From Sutterella massiliensis (GTDB lineage: Bacteria > Pseudomonadota > Gammaproteobacteria > Burkholderiales > Burkholderiaceae_F), in assembly GCF_016899755.1 (NCBI RefSeq), contig NZ_JACJJC010000019.1, positions 1 to 36,139 on the forward strand: a stretch of 36,139 nucleotides of DNA, written 5' to 3'. Of this stretch, positions 16,713 through 26,900 are shown piece after piece; position 1 is the stretch's first letter, and the number at the start of each line of letters is the position of its first letter. Under the pieces are notes generated by a model, which worked only from the letters and a program-made list of their open reading frames with translations, did no database searches and had not been told where the DNA came from. The translations under genes and the position numbers were made by a program.

Positions 16713-18191
16713 ATGACAACGCGAAGAACATTTCTTCAGGGTGCCGCGGGCGCACTTGGTCTTTCTGGTGCATTGGCGGGATCCGCCGCGCAGGCGATGC
16801 CGACGGACCGTCCGAAAAAATTTGACGAAGAATACGATGTCGTCGTTGTGGGGGCGGGCGGTGCCGGCTTGGCTGCCGCTGCGCATGCGGCAGAAAAAGG
16901 ACTGCGTGTGCTGATATTGGAAAAGATGGCCTTTCCGGGCGGATCGTCCGCCATCTGCGGCGGCGGTTCGCTCGTCGTTGGTACGGAACTGCAAAAGCGC
17001 GCCGGTGAGAAGGACTCGAACGAGCTGCTCTTCAAAGACATCATTCAGACGGGCGGCGGACTCAACAACAAGGATGTCGTGCGCACGTTCGTCGACAATC
17101 ACCTCGCGGTCTACAACTGGTTCATGGGGCTCGGCGGCAAGCTGCAGTCTGACCTGCTCTTTTCGAGCGTGAGCGCCAACCGCGGCGTCGAGATCGAGCC
17201 CAACAGCGTGCTGCAGGCGTGCCTTGCACAGGCTAAGAAGTTCGGCGCAGCGCTCTATACGAAAACGGCCGCCAAGCGCCTTGCCTTTGACGGCAAGACA
17301 AAGCGCATTGTGGGTGTTTTTGCGGAAAAGGAGGGGAAAACGGTTTCCTTCGGCGCGAAGAAGGGCGTGATCCTCGCTTCGGGCGGTTTTGCCCGCAACA
17401 AGGCGCTCCTCGCAAAATATGTGCCCCGCATGACCAATACGCTTACGATTTGCGGCAAGGGCTGCGACGGCGACGGTCTCAAGATGGCGCTCGCTTACGG
17501 TGCAGACGTTGCGGACATGCCTTACATCAAGGCCACATTTGCCTTCAATACCGATCCGCATTCGATCAACGACTCGCATTACACCTATTGGGAAGGCGGC
17601 ATCGTCGTCAATCGGGCGGGCAAGCGCTTTGTGAACGAGTCCATTCCGAAGAAGGACGTGGGCGACTACGTGCTCGAACAGCCGGGCGGCATCGGCTACT
17701 GCGTTTACGATGAACCGACGCGCCGCATTTCGCTTAAAACCGCGCGCAACAACGGCAGCGTTCTCGAGTCGGAAGAAAGAGGCCTTGTCTTTAAGGGCAA
17801 CACCGTTGAAGAAGCGGCCGCAAAGGCCGGGCTCGATCCGAAGGCCGTGAAGGAAACGGTTGAGCGCTACAACCGCGATATTCGGGAAAAAGGCTACGAC
17901 ACGGTGTTCGGCCGCAAGTTCCTGAGCGGCAATATGGGCGAACTGCGAGAAATCAAGGAAGGTCCCTTCTACGTGCTGCCGTCAACGGCAGTGCTGCTTG
18001 CGACCTACTGCGGCGTGAAGATCAACGGAAAGATGCAGGTCGTCGACGTGTTCGGCGACGTGATCCCCGGGCTCTGGGCTTCGGGCGAGGTGGCGGGCGG
18101 CTTCCACGGCCGCACCTACCTGTCGGCTACGGCCTTCATCTCGGCCGTCGTGTTCGGCTGGGCGGCTGCCGACAACGTGCTGAAAGCATAA
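16713..18191 (+). CDS. Second Tat-exported FAD-dependent reductase, paralogue of the preceding gene
   Basis: A 492-residue protein with the same plan as its neighbour and long shared blocks such as CDGDGLKMALAYGADVADMP. Tat signal TTRRTFLQGA, GAGGAG FAD motif, PGGSSAICGGGS, ASGGFARNK. It also has KKD (17649-17657) for the TRD arginine, LLATYCG for the histidine motif, and HGRTYLSATAF (18105 onward) in place of the NRLGG arginine, so the unusual active site is shared. The substrate-facing middle differs more (DNHLAVYNWF versus ASPAYYTWAM, and GIVVNRAGKRF), suggesting related but distinct substrates. ATG 16713 follows AAGGAGA. The pair looks like a local duplication, with a 155-bp spacer holding a palindrome and hairpins. 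Electron donor and substrate are not encoded in the window. Confidence 0.9.
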   Translation: MTTRRTFLQGAAGALGLSGALAGSAAQAMPTDRPKKFDEEYDVVVVGAGGAGLAAAAHAAEKGLRVLILEKMAFPGGSSAICGGGSLVVGTELQKRAGEKDSNELLFKDIIQTGGGLNNKDVVRTFVDNHLAVYNWFMGLGGKLQSDLLFSSVSANRGVEIEPNSVLQACLAQAKKFGAALYTKTAAKRLAFDGKTKRIVGVFAEKEGKTVSFGAKKGVILASGGFARNKALLAKYVPRMTNTLTICGKGCDGDGLKMALAYGADVADMPYIKATFAFNTDPHSINDSHYTYWEGGIVVNRAGKRFVNESIPKKDVGDYVLEQPGGIGYCVYDEPTRRISLKTARNNGSVLESEERGLVFKGNTVEEAAAKAGLDPKAVKETVERYNRDIREKGYDTVFGRKFLSGNMGELREIKEGPFYVLPSTAVLLATYCGVKINGKMQVVDVFGDVIPGLWASGEVAGGFHGRTYLSATAFISAVVFGWAAADNVLKA

Positions 18192-18259
18192 GGCGATAGA
18201 TCGGTTGCTTGGGAACGGGCGAGGTTCGCCGGTGCTGCTCTTTGAAGTGGTAGAGCGGC

Positions 18260-18279
18260 ACGGGCGGGCTTTCGCCCGT
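18260..18279 (+). terminator. Likely terminator after the reductase pair
   Basis: ACGGGCG (18260-18266) and CGCCCGT (18273-18279) form a perfect 7-bp stem with a 6-base loop, followed by TCGTGTTCTGT. The T content is modest, so efficiency is uncertain. It lies 69 bases after the stop at 18191. Confidence 0.5.
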
Positions 18280-18443
18280 TCGTGTTCTGTCGGTAAGCAC
18301 CCGGCGTGTTGTCCGTTGCGGGAATTAGGCGCGGCTTTTAAGTATGTCGACGGGTGCTGTTAACATGGGGGTCCATTGTCCACAGATATGAGTCGCTCGT
18401 TTCTTTGTTTTCACTGTTGCCGAAATCGAGCGATCGGTTCGTC

Positions 18444-20021
18444 ATGCAGGAAGAAAAGAACGCTGCCAAGCCTTTCGATCGTTCGACGTTCATAGGTCGC
18501 CGAACCGCCGTTATTCGGGGCGTTCGATTCTTTTGTGCGCTCTCGGCTTGTCGGTGGCCGATTGTTGCCTCGGCCGCTTCGGCTGCGCCCGTCGTCGACC
18601 CAACGGCCAACTCACCGCAAAGCCTGCCCGAAGCGATCCGCAGCCGCGCCAAACGATGGGGCATTCCGTTCGATAAGTTTTCGCTCGACATTCGCGACCT
18701 TTCGAGCGGCAGGCGTCTCCTCGGTTACCGCGATGATGTGCCGCATGCGCCGGCTTCGACCGTGAAGCTTTTGACGACGTTTGCCGCTTTGGACATTCTC
18801 GAAGCTCGACGGCCGGACTTTCGTTTCGAAACCGTGCTTTGGCGAAGAAAGGGCGACGGCCCCGAACCCGCGCTTGTTCTCGAAGGCGGGGGCGACCCGT
18901 GCTTTTCCGCCGAATCGCTCGAGCGCATGTTCGAGACGCTCGCCGCTCAGGGGGTGAAGACCATTGAGGGCGACATTCTCATTGACCGCAGTTATTTCTC
19001 CGCCGAAGCCGGCGTGGAACCGCAGCCGCTTTCGTCGCGATACCGTCGAACCGGTTGGGAGAAGCGTTGGCAGGTGGGGCCCGACGCCATGTCGATCGGC
19101 GCGCGTACCGTCTCTTTTGCCTTTGTGCCTCGCGCGGGCGGCGCTGCCGACGTTCGGATGACGCCCGAGCTCGACGGCATTGATTGGCAGAAAACCGTGA
19201 AGCTTTCGGCCGGCCGATGCGTCGACTGGGACGACCGACTCGGTTTGGACGTCATACGGTTTCGGGACGGTCGGCGGCGTGTCGTCTTTCGCGGTACGTA
19301 TGCTTCGCTCTGCGGCAAGGATTCGATCCATATTTCGCTTGACGATGCGGATCGGTTTGCCGAGCGGCTGATTCGTACCGTCTGGCGGCGCTTGGGCGGC
19401 GTTTGGCAGGGGAGACTCCGTTCGAGCGCCTCGGGTGAGCGGCGTACGCTCGCCGGTCGATATGTCGTCGCTGCGCGATGGTTGTCTGCGCCCTTGTCTG
19501 ACCTCGTCCGACAAATCAACAAGGATTCGCTCAACGCGGGCGCGCAAAGTCTCTTCCTGTCGCTCTCTCAGGAACGAACGAATGCCGCATCGGCACGGGT
19601 TGTTGCCCGATGGCTCGATGAGAAAGGCATCGACCGCTCGCGCCTCAACCTCCCGAGCGGTTCGGGACTCGACGGTCGAACGCGTTTTGTCGCGAAATTC
19701 ATGGGCGACATCCTGGCTGCCGCTTATGCCGACGGTAGGGGAGATGCTGCGGACGAAGCCGCATGGCAAGCGTTCTTTGCGAGTCTTCCGGTTGCAGGTG
19801 TTGACGGCACGATGCGACGGCGCGGCATTCCGGGTGTTCGGGCACACGTCAAAACCGGTACGCTCGCCGGCACGCGGTCGCTTGCGGGCTATGTCGAGCA
19901 TCCTTCGGGTCGGCTGCTTTCTGTCTATGCCTCGGTCTCGGGTGTCGAGGCGATGCCGGGCGCCACGGCGTTTCTCGACGGCGTTCTTCTTTGGATGACG
20001 CGGCTGCCGCTTCCTCGCTGA
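18444..20021 (+). CDS. dacB: D-alanyl-D-alanine carboxypeptidase/endopeptidase (PBP4, DacB family)
   Basis: Periplasmic peptidase S13 enzyme that trims or cleaves peptidoglycan stem peptides. The three penicillin-binding motifs are present in order: SxxK as STVK (Ser near residue 105), SxN as SLN (near 362) and KTG (near 470, KTGTLAGTRSLAGYV). The supporting motif GSGLDGRTR lies between the last two. The long insertion between SxxK and SxN (GGGDPCFS, EGDILIDRSYF) is typical of class C PBPs. The hydrophobic stretch near residues 27-49, ending in SAASA-AP, is a signal peptide with a long basic N-region. The start is uncertain: ATG 18444 lacks a strong ribosome site and a GTG at 18354 is also in frame. 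At 525 residues it is somewhat longer than E. coli DacB. No operon partner is evident. Confidence 0.9.
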   Translation: MQEEKNAAKPFDRSTFIGRRTAVIRGVRFFCALSACRWPIVASAASAAPVVDPTANSPQSLPEAIRSRAKRWGIPFDKFSLDIRDLSSGRRLLGYRDDVPHAPASTVKLLTTFAALDILEARRPDFRFETVLWRRKGDGPEPALVLEGGGDPCFSAESLERMFETLAAQGVKTIEGDILIDRSYFSAEAGVEPQPLSSRYRRTGWEKRWQVGPDAMSIGARTVSFAFVPRAGGAADVRMTPELDGIDWQKTVKLSAGRCVDWDDRLGLDVIRFRDGRRRVVFRGTYASLCGKDSIHISLDDADRFAERLIRTVWRRLGGVWQGRLRSSASGERRTLAGRYVVAARWLSAPLSDLVRQINKDSLNAGAQSLFLSLSQERTNAASARVVARWLDEKGIDRSRLNLPSGSGLDGRTRFVAKFMGDILAAAYADGRGDAADEAAWQAFFASLPVAGVDGTMRRRGIPGVRAHVKTGTLAGTRSLAGYVEHPSGRLLSVYASVSGVEAMPGATAFLDGVLLWMTRLPLPR

Positions 20022-20100
20022 AATCGTGTGTCGGGTGCACACCGCCTCTGCTGCGATGTTCGGTTTTCGGGAGGTCGACGGGATGTCACGAACGGACGAA

Positions 20101-20560
20101 TATGCGATTTAAAAATTATTGGGGTACGCAGCATCTTTTATGGTATCCCGCAGCAAAGCGATTTATAGCGACAATTGCGTTTGTCAATTTACGACTTGGA
20201 ATAAACCCGAGTAAATTCTTCACGAAAATATGAGGCGAATTCGTAGTATCCCGAGTTATCTTGATTGAAACGAGTTTGATGAATTTCGGTTTATGAAATC
20301 GAGCTCGTTTATCGATTGGATTTTTAGCTGTAATTTTCAAAATATTAAGAGAAAGTATAAATATAAATCGTATTACATCGAAAGCGCCTGCGAGACAAGA
20401 TTTTTTAAAAGAAACAAAAACACGCGTAAAATCCGTCCAATTTCCGATGCGTAGTGTTAACGCTCATTAATAAAATCGGATCAATAAAATGGACAAGTGT
20501 TTTTGAGGTGCATTTAGAAAATATTTTCGATTGCTGGCGACGGTTATTAAAGCTACCGAT
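20101..20560. other. AT-rich non-coding island upstream of the giant autotransporter
   Basis: Between the end of dacB (20021) and the leader of the giant gene the composition changes sharply. About 20101-20560 is roughly two-thirds A+T by eye, with many A and T runs, against a clearly GC-rich background. Only short open frames occur; one of 74 codons on the minus strand starts with TTG and looks like no protein. The stretch could be curved regulatory DNA, a target for a nucleoid silencer, or the remains of an insertion junction. Confidence 0.6.
20334..20361 (+). promoter_or_regulatory. Candidate promoter for the giant autotransporter
   Basis: TTTTCA (20334-20339) and TATAAA (20356-20361) are 16 bases apart, 4/6 and 5/6 matches to the sigma70 boxes. 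It would leave a leader of about 565 nt. In AT-rich DNA such matches arise readily by chance. Confidence 0.28.
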
Positions 20561-20635
20561 CGACGACCGCCAACGGGTTATTTAACGGCGCTTTATTGAA
20601 GCGGCTCCGACGGGGTGTTTCCTTGGGACGGATGA

Positions 20636-20728
20636 ATGAAAAGCCGCCGGAAAACAAATGACTTCGTACGAGAGCGGCTTGAACGGCTGGACAACATGGT
20701 CGCACGGGCGGTGAAGGAGGTCCGGTGA
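20636..20728 (+). CDS. Possible 30-residue leader ORF
   Basis: ATG at 20636 opens a 30-codon frame. Its translation is strongly helical and charged (FVRERLERLDNMVARAV), more protein-like than random sequence. Its stop overlaps the GTG start of the next small frame as GTGA (20725-20728). The ribosome site (GGGACGG) is weak. It could be a small coupled leader peptide or the relic of a longer gene. No known family is recognised. Confidence 0.28.
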   Translation: MKSRRKTNDFVRERLERLDNMVARAVKEVR

Positions 20729-20898
20729 AGACCGGAATACCGTCGTTGAAGCGACCGATTCGGCAAACGAACCCTGAAGCCGGACGCACCGTTCCCCAAG
20801 CAATCGAAGCCCGAATGTGCCTCAAAAGAAACGTCCGCTCGGAAGCGAGACCGACGCAAAGTCGTCATCTTGCGTCTTCTTTCGGGCGTCCGACGTGA
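20725..20898 (+). CDS. Possible 57-residue basic leader ORF
   Basis: GTG at 20725 has a perfect AAGGAGG (20714-20720) four bases upstream and overlaps the preceding small frame by 4 nt. The product is rich in Arg and Lys (for example GIPSLKRPIRQTNPEAGR) and matches nothing I know. It ends 34 bases before the giant autotransporter ATG. The GTG lies in a TCCGGT-GAAG-ACCGGA hairpin (20721-20736), which could control initiation. The strong ribosome site argues for translation; the low-complexity basic composition argues against a conserved protein. Confidence 0.3.
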   Translation: MKTGIPSLKRPIRQTNPEAGRTVPQAIEARMCLKRNVRSEARPTQSRHLASSFGRPT

Positions 20899-20932
20899 AA
20901 GGTTTGAAAAAGCTATCGAAAGGCAGACCGCC

Positions 20933-23900
20933 ATGAATAAAATCTTTCGGGTGATTTGGAGCTACGTTCTCAAGCAGTTTGTGGTCGTCAACGAATTGAC
21001 GAAGTCGCGCAGCAAAGAAAAGAGTGCGCGTGCGGCAGTTGGCGTCGTATCGAGTACGGAGAGCGCGAAGTTCGCCCTGCGGCCCGCGGCGCTGGTGACG
21101 GCGGCCGCTTTTGCGGCATTTTCCGTCCCTTCATTTGCCGCCGAGTCCGAAGGCTGGCTGCGGCTCGACGAGCCTGCGGCTGCCGAAGCGGCGAAGAAGG
21201 AGAGCGCCTACGGTCGCTTGCCAGAGATCACGGCTTCCTCCGACTTCGTGAGAGCGGCGCGCGCCAAAAGCACGAACGCGCTCGAGCGCGCTGTTCGTAC
21301 GTCCGCAGATGAAGCCGATTCTCGCGTCGTTCGGGCGGCTTATTCGCCGAAGCAGCTTGCCGTGGCGGCGCCGCGTGCTGACGTGCCCGCGGTCGTGCGT
21401 AACGGCAAGGCGGTCGAAGGCGCACAAGACGGCAGCTTTTCGTTTAAGGACCTGAAGCTCGAGGGTGACACGCCGTTCGGATCGGATAAGGCGTTCGATC
21501 CGTATCGCTGGGACAATCACAAGACGGAAGCGGGCGATGTCAACGGTGTCGACCAGACGGTGCATATCGGCAGCGGTGCTACTTCTGGTGGTACAAACGA
21601 CCGCAAGTGGGTGACGCTTAAGGACGAGGGCTGGACAGCGGTTGCGTCGGGGAACCCCGGCTCCAAGGGTAATCTCACGGCTTCAGATGTTCTCCAGGAC
21701 GGCGGCGTGGTGACTATCAAGGATGACGCCGGCAACGTAATTACGATCGATAAAGATAACGCGGGCGACCTGAAATCCGCGTTTAAGAACGAGTTCACGC
21801 TCGGCGGGACCGACGCCTTTTCTTTCGTGGACGAGGTGACGGGGGCGAACCGAACCGCCAACGTCTGGAAGCCCTTCTCGAAGAACAACCCCGACGGCTT
21901 CGACGAATCCGAGTATTTACCCGATGAGAAATTCTCGAGACCCGACAAATCCGACATTTATGACGAAAACGGAAACCGACTTGGCAGCGGGCAGTACGTC
22001 GACAAAGTCTTCTTCAGCGTCAAAGGCGATGGCGGTCTTCGCGTGCAGGTGAACGATGAGGACGAGGCGCCCGAAGACTTTCACGCCGTTCTCAAGGTGA
22101 GCGGCCAAGACAAGTATTCGACCGTTTTTGAGGCGATTGACGGTGGGAAAATTTCGTACGAGTCGAAGACAAACGTGCAGCTCGCGACCGACGGCGATGT
22201 CTCGGGCGGCAACAACAGCATCGGTTGGACGCACGAATACATTTCGTATACGGGGAAGAGAGTTGCCGATCTCGATACGCTTGTGTACGAGAAAAAAGAT
22301 GAAGACGGCAATGTTGTAGAGAAAAAAACGGTCGCGTTTAACGATGCCGGTGGGCGAGCGGAACTTGAGAATGCCGGTTTTAGCTGGGACGAGGGTGATC
22401 CGGAAAAGCGCATAGCGTTCGTTGTCAACAACGAAGATACGCTCATAGCCTTCAACGATTACCTAATCGGGAAGCTCGGCAAGAAGACAGAGGACGGTTC
22501 TGGATCCTACGACGAAACCTGGTATCAGACGGAATTCCGTTCCGCGTTTACTATCGGTACCGAAGAATGGACGGCCGAATTCGATCCTGGATCCGATTTT
22601 TACGTTCCCCCGACCGATTCGACCGCCAAGGGCTCGAATCAGCAGCAGGTTTCCTTTATTCGCGCCGGCCGTTCAAAAAATGCTGATGCGGGTACGGACT
22701 ACGGTCGCGTCGTGATTAAGGATGGCGCCGAAATCACAATGACCGGGAGTCTCGCTTCGATTCTGCGCGTTGACGGAGAAGGCCATGCTTACGACGCTGT
22801 TATTGATGAGTCGGAAGCTGAGGCTGTCATTGAAAAGGGCGGCAAGCTTAAGGTGACGGGTGCCTACGGCTGGGCGGTGAACTCGCACGGCGGTCTCGTC
22901 TGGAACGAAGGCACAGTCGAGGTGGGCAAGCAGGAATCGGGTGAAGGACTCCAGGCCGAGGACGGCTACGGCCTCGTCGGCGTGCACCTTGAAGACGGCG
23001 CCCGCTTTGAAAACAGAGAGGGCGGCCTCGTTCAGTACGACGCCGGGTCTTTCGGCAAGGCAGTTGAAGTTGAGAGCGGTAGCATTTTCTCCAACAGCGG
23101 CGAGCTCAACATGATCACGGGCACCTTCCGTGCGCCGACCAAGGACGACAACTACGGGATTCGCCAGAACTTCAAGCGATCCTCGCTCGTTACCGTCAAT
23201 GGCGAAAAGAGCAAGTTCTTCAACAACACGGGAGGCCGTATTTCTCTCGGTACAAACGGTGCCGAAACATCCGAGCAGCCGATTGACGTTTTCCTTATCG
23301 GAGAAAAGGGCGCATTTGAGAACGCCGGCACGATCACGACCGGCGAGCACGTGCGCAACATGAACATCGTTCGCCTTGAGGGTGACGGCGCCGTTTTTAC
23401 GAATACAGGCGATATTTTCCTCAATGCGATCGAAACGAGCGACGGCGACGAGAGCTTCAACGCTGTGGTGCAGGCTGGCGAAGGCACTCAGGCCTTCAAC
23501 TACGGCCTAATTGAACTCAATGGCCTCAACGCCGTAGCGCTGCAGGCGCTCGAAGCCGAAAGCGTGTTCGATTCTACGGGCAGGCCGCGCGTCATCAACT
23601 ACGGCACGATTACGGTAGGTGCCGCTCAAGAGGGTAGCGCACCCAACTATGCGATCTGGGCAGAAGGCGCTGGGACCGTGGCGCAGAATTCCGGCAAGAT
23701 CAACCTTGCGGGCGACCGTGCCATTGGCATTCATGCTCGAAACGGTGCGGATATCGAGGTTACGGAGAGGGCCTCCATTGTCTTCGACTCTGAAGGAAAC
23801 GAGGCCACAGGCCAGATTGCGTATCTCATCTACGGCTCCGGTGAGAATGGCGACCGGACCTCGATTCACGACTCGACCTCATCAATCGAAAACAGTCACG

Positions 23901-26900
23901 TAGTCACTGCCGATTATTCGACATATTTCCGAGTGGATACGGGCGCGACGCTCGACCTGCAGAGCGGGTTCTATGATGTTGCGAGCGAAGGCTCGAGCAT
24001 CATCACGGTAACGGGCGAAGGTGCGCGGTTTACGGCTGAAAACCCCTCGACGGACACGCTTCACCTCTCTGTGGACGGAAAAGACTCTGCGGCGCTTCTC
24101 GTCACGGGCGGGGGTTACGCATACTGGGGCGGCAACGTTGACGTTTCGGTTACCGGAGAAAATTCTGCAATTGCCATTGTTTCGGGCGAATACATTGACG
24201 TTGAGACGAATGCCCCCGATCCGACCCGATTCATGGAAACGTTCTTCGACATTAACGAAGACGCCCGAATAACGGGCGACCAGTTCAAGGGCGAAGGTAC
24301 CGCAGAAGGCAACGCTGTTGCGTTCCGAGTGAAGTCGGGCGGCGTTCTGCGCAACCAGGGAGAAATCACTCTCGACAATCTCTCGGATTCGAATGTTACG
24401 GGGGTGATCCTCGAAGGCGGTACGCTGCGCAACGGCGTGGATGGCGAGAACAATCTCTATAAAGATGCTGCTATTTCGGTTAACGGCGTTGCGGTCGAGG
24501 TTCGCGGCGCGAGTTCGGGCGGCGATGCCAGCACGCTTGAGAATCACGGCCTTATTGAAGCGACCGATGGTCTCGCTGCCGTGCGTCTCACGCAGGGCGC
24601 CACGCTTGAGCTCACCAATTCGACCGAAGGTACGATCACTGCGGGCGGTTCTGCGCATGCCGTTCTCATTGAATCCGAGGGACAGCTTACGGTTGACGGC
24701 GCTGCTCTCTCGATGAAAAACAATTCGCACGGCAACGTCATCGAAAACCGTTCTGAGAAAGCTGTCATAGTCGGAGCGGTCGACATGACCGTTCGCGACG
24801 GCATCGGCATACATACGGAGACGCTCGAATCCAGGAACGGCGGCAAGACGATCACGATCGCAGGGGCCGCCGGCGAAGATGGCGCTTATCGGACTGCCGA
24901 TGCTACGGGTATTGCCATCGAGCACATCGATTCGAACGGGAAGACGTCCGTGTCGGACGAGGCTGTCGAGATTGGTAGCGACTATACGATTAAGGCTGAA
25001 GAGAACAATCAGGGGCACGGTACCGGCGTTCTCGTGAATACGGCAGAGAGTGCGACAGTCAATGCCAAGATCCGCGACCTCAACGTTGGTGTTTTGGTGA
25101 AAGAGGCTGAAAGCCTCACGGTCGGCGAAGCCAATGAGCAGGCCGATATCACCGTTGCCGGAAAGGACGCTGCCGGCATTCGTCTCGATGGCTGGAAACT
25201 CGATGAGCTCGCCGTCAACGGAAATATCAGAGCGATTTCCGGAACGGCAGTCGATCTCTCAACGCAGAGCGGAGAAGCGAGCAAAGCGATCGACAGCATC
25301 AGTCTTGCCGGAAACATTGCGGGCGACGTAGCGGGGCTCGACCTTTCGGGGTCGAAGCTCGAAAGCGAACTTGCGGTTAAGAAAGACTCGATCATCTCGG
25401 GCGGCGTGGGCGTGAATCTCACGGACGCCAAAATCGCCGGAAAGGTCAATATTGCCGGTACGGTCGAGTCGACCGCTCAAGACGGTGCGGCGCTCCTTCT
25501 GAGCGGCGCGTCTGTGCCGGGTGATAACTCGCGCATCGAAATTGAAAATATCGGCACGATCACCAACACGCATGAATCGGCGACGGATGAAACAGCCGTC
25601 GTTTTCGGCGCCGGCATGACAGCGGGCGTCTCGTTCACGAACCGCGGCCTGGTTAACGGATCGGTGGTGTTCTCCAATGCTTCGGGGAGCAATGTCGGTC
25701 ACATTGTGACGGTGGCGGAGCGCTCGAGCATTACCGGCAACGTTGAAACGTCGACGGGCGATGACGTGATCGTGCTGGATGGCATCAAGGAATCCCAGGC
25801 CGACGTTTTTGCAAAGGTCGACGCGGGCGCGGGCCACGACGAACTGCGCCTCAATGGTTCCGAATGGTTGGTGAACTCCGAGAAAGAACAGAACCGTCTC
25901 GTCAACCTCGAACAGATCACCCTGAACGTGAAGTCGGTTTTCACAATTGAAAACGACGATTATCTGCCGATTCTCGGCGACTTTGACGGCGAAAATGCTC
26001 AGTACGTCGTGACAAACGGTTCAACGCTGTCGCTCAAGGCAGGACAGACTAAGACTGAGACTGGAGACGTTTCCGAAGGTTTTGTCTTCAGCGACGCTGT
26101 CGAAGGGACGGGCAGCATCCTTGTTGACGGCATGAACGGTGCTTTTGCGTTCGGGGATATCCGTGTCACGAACGAAAGCGGCTTGACGGCCGAGGCCAAG
26201 TTTACAGGCGAGCACTTTACCGGCACGCTCAACCTAGAGAATGTCTCGACCACCTACGAGTGGAACACGGCCGCTGCGTTCCGGCAGACGGACGTCCACA
26301 TCGGGGACGGTGCTTCGCTTACGGTCGGCAAATATGTCGTCGGCGACGACATTAAGTGGTCGCAGATGGGAAGCCTCTTCCTTGAAGAGGAATCGTCGCG
26401 ACTTGTCTACGACAAAAGTGCTCGCATCAGCATTTCGACCGAACGAGACGGTGATCGCGTGACGAATAGCTTCACCGACAGCTTGTATAAGGTTGATCTG
26501 AAGGGCGACGATACGGAACTCGGTCTCGATGGCGGAACGGTATCGATTCAGATTTCGACGAATCCCGATTTTGCTGACGGAGAAGAAAACTATCACCGCG
26601 TTGTCAGGCAGACCCTGATGGCGCAGGACGAAGGTTCGGACGACATCCGACTTGTGGTTGCCGATGAAGACAGCTTCCTGGTTTCCGGTGATCTTGACAA
26701 CATCAAGCTCGAGCTTTTGCGCGAAGACGGCACCCTAGTGACGGGGGCGTTCGACTATGCGCTCAAGTCCGCCGACAATACCGCCGAAATTGGTACGGCG
26801 TACTACGAATACGGCCTGTCGACGTCGTCCTTCGACTGGGGAGGCAGCGCCGAAGGCAAGGACAACGGACTGTACGTGTCCAAGCAGCTTGTGCGGCTAT

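Noticed and set aside
20116..20340. 74-codon Lys-rich minus-strand frame in the AT-rich island
   Set aside because: TTG start without ribosome site; composition simply follows the A/T runs.
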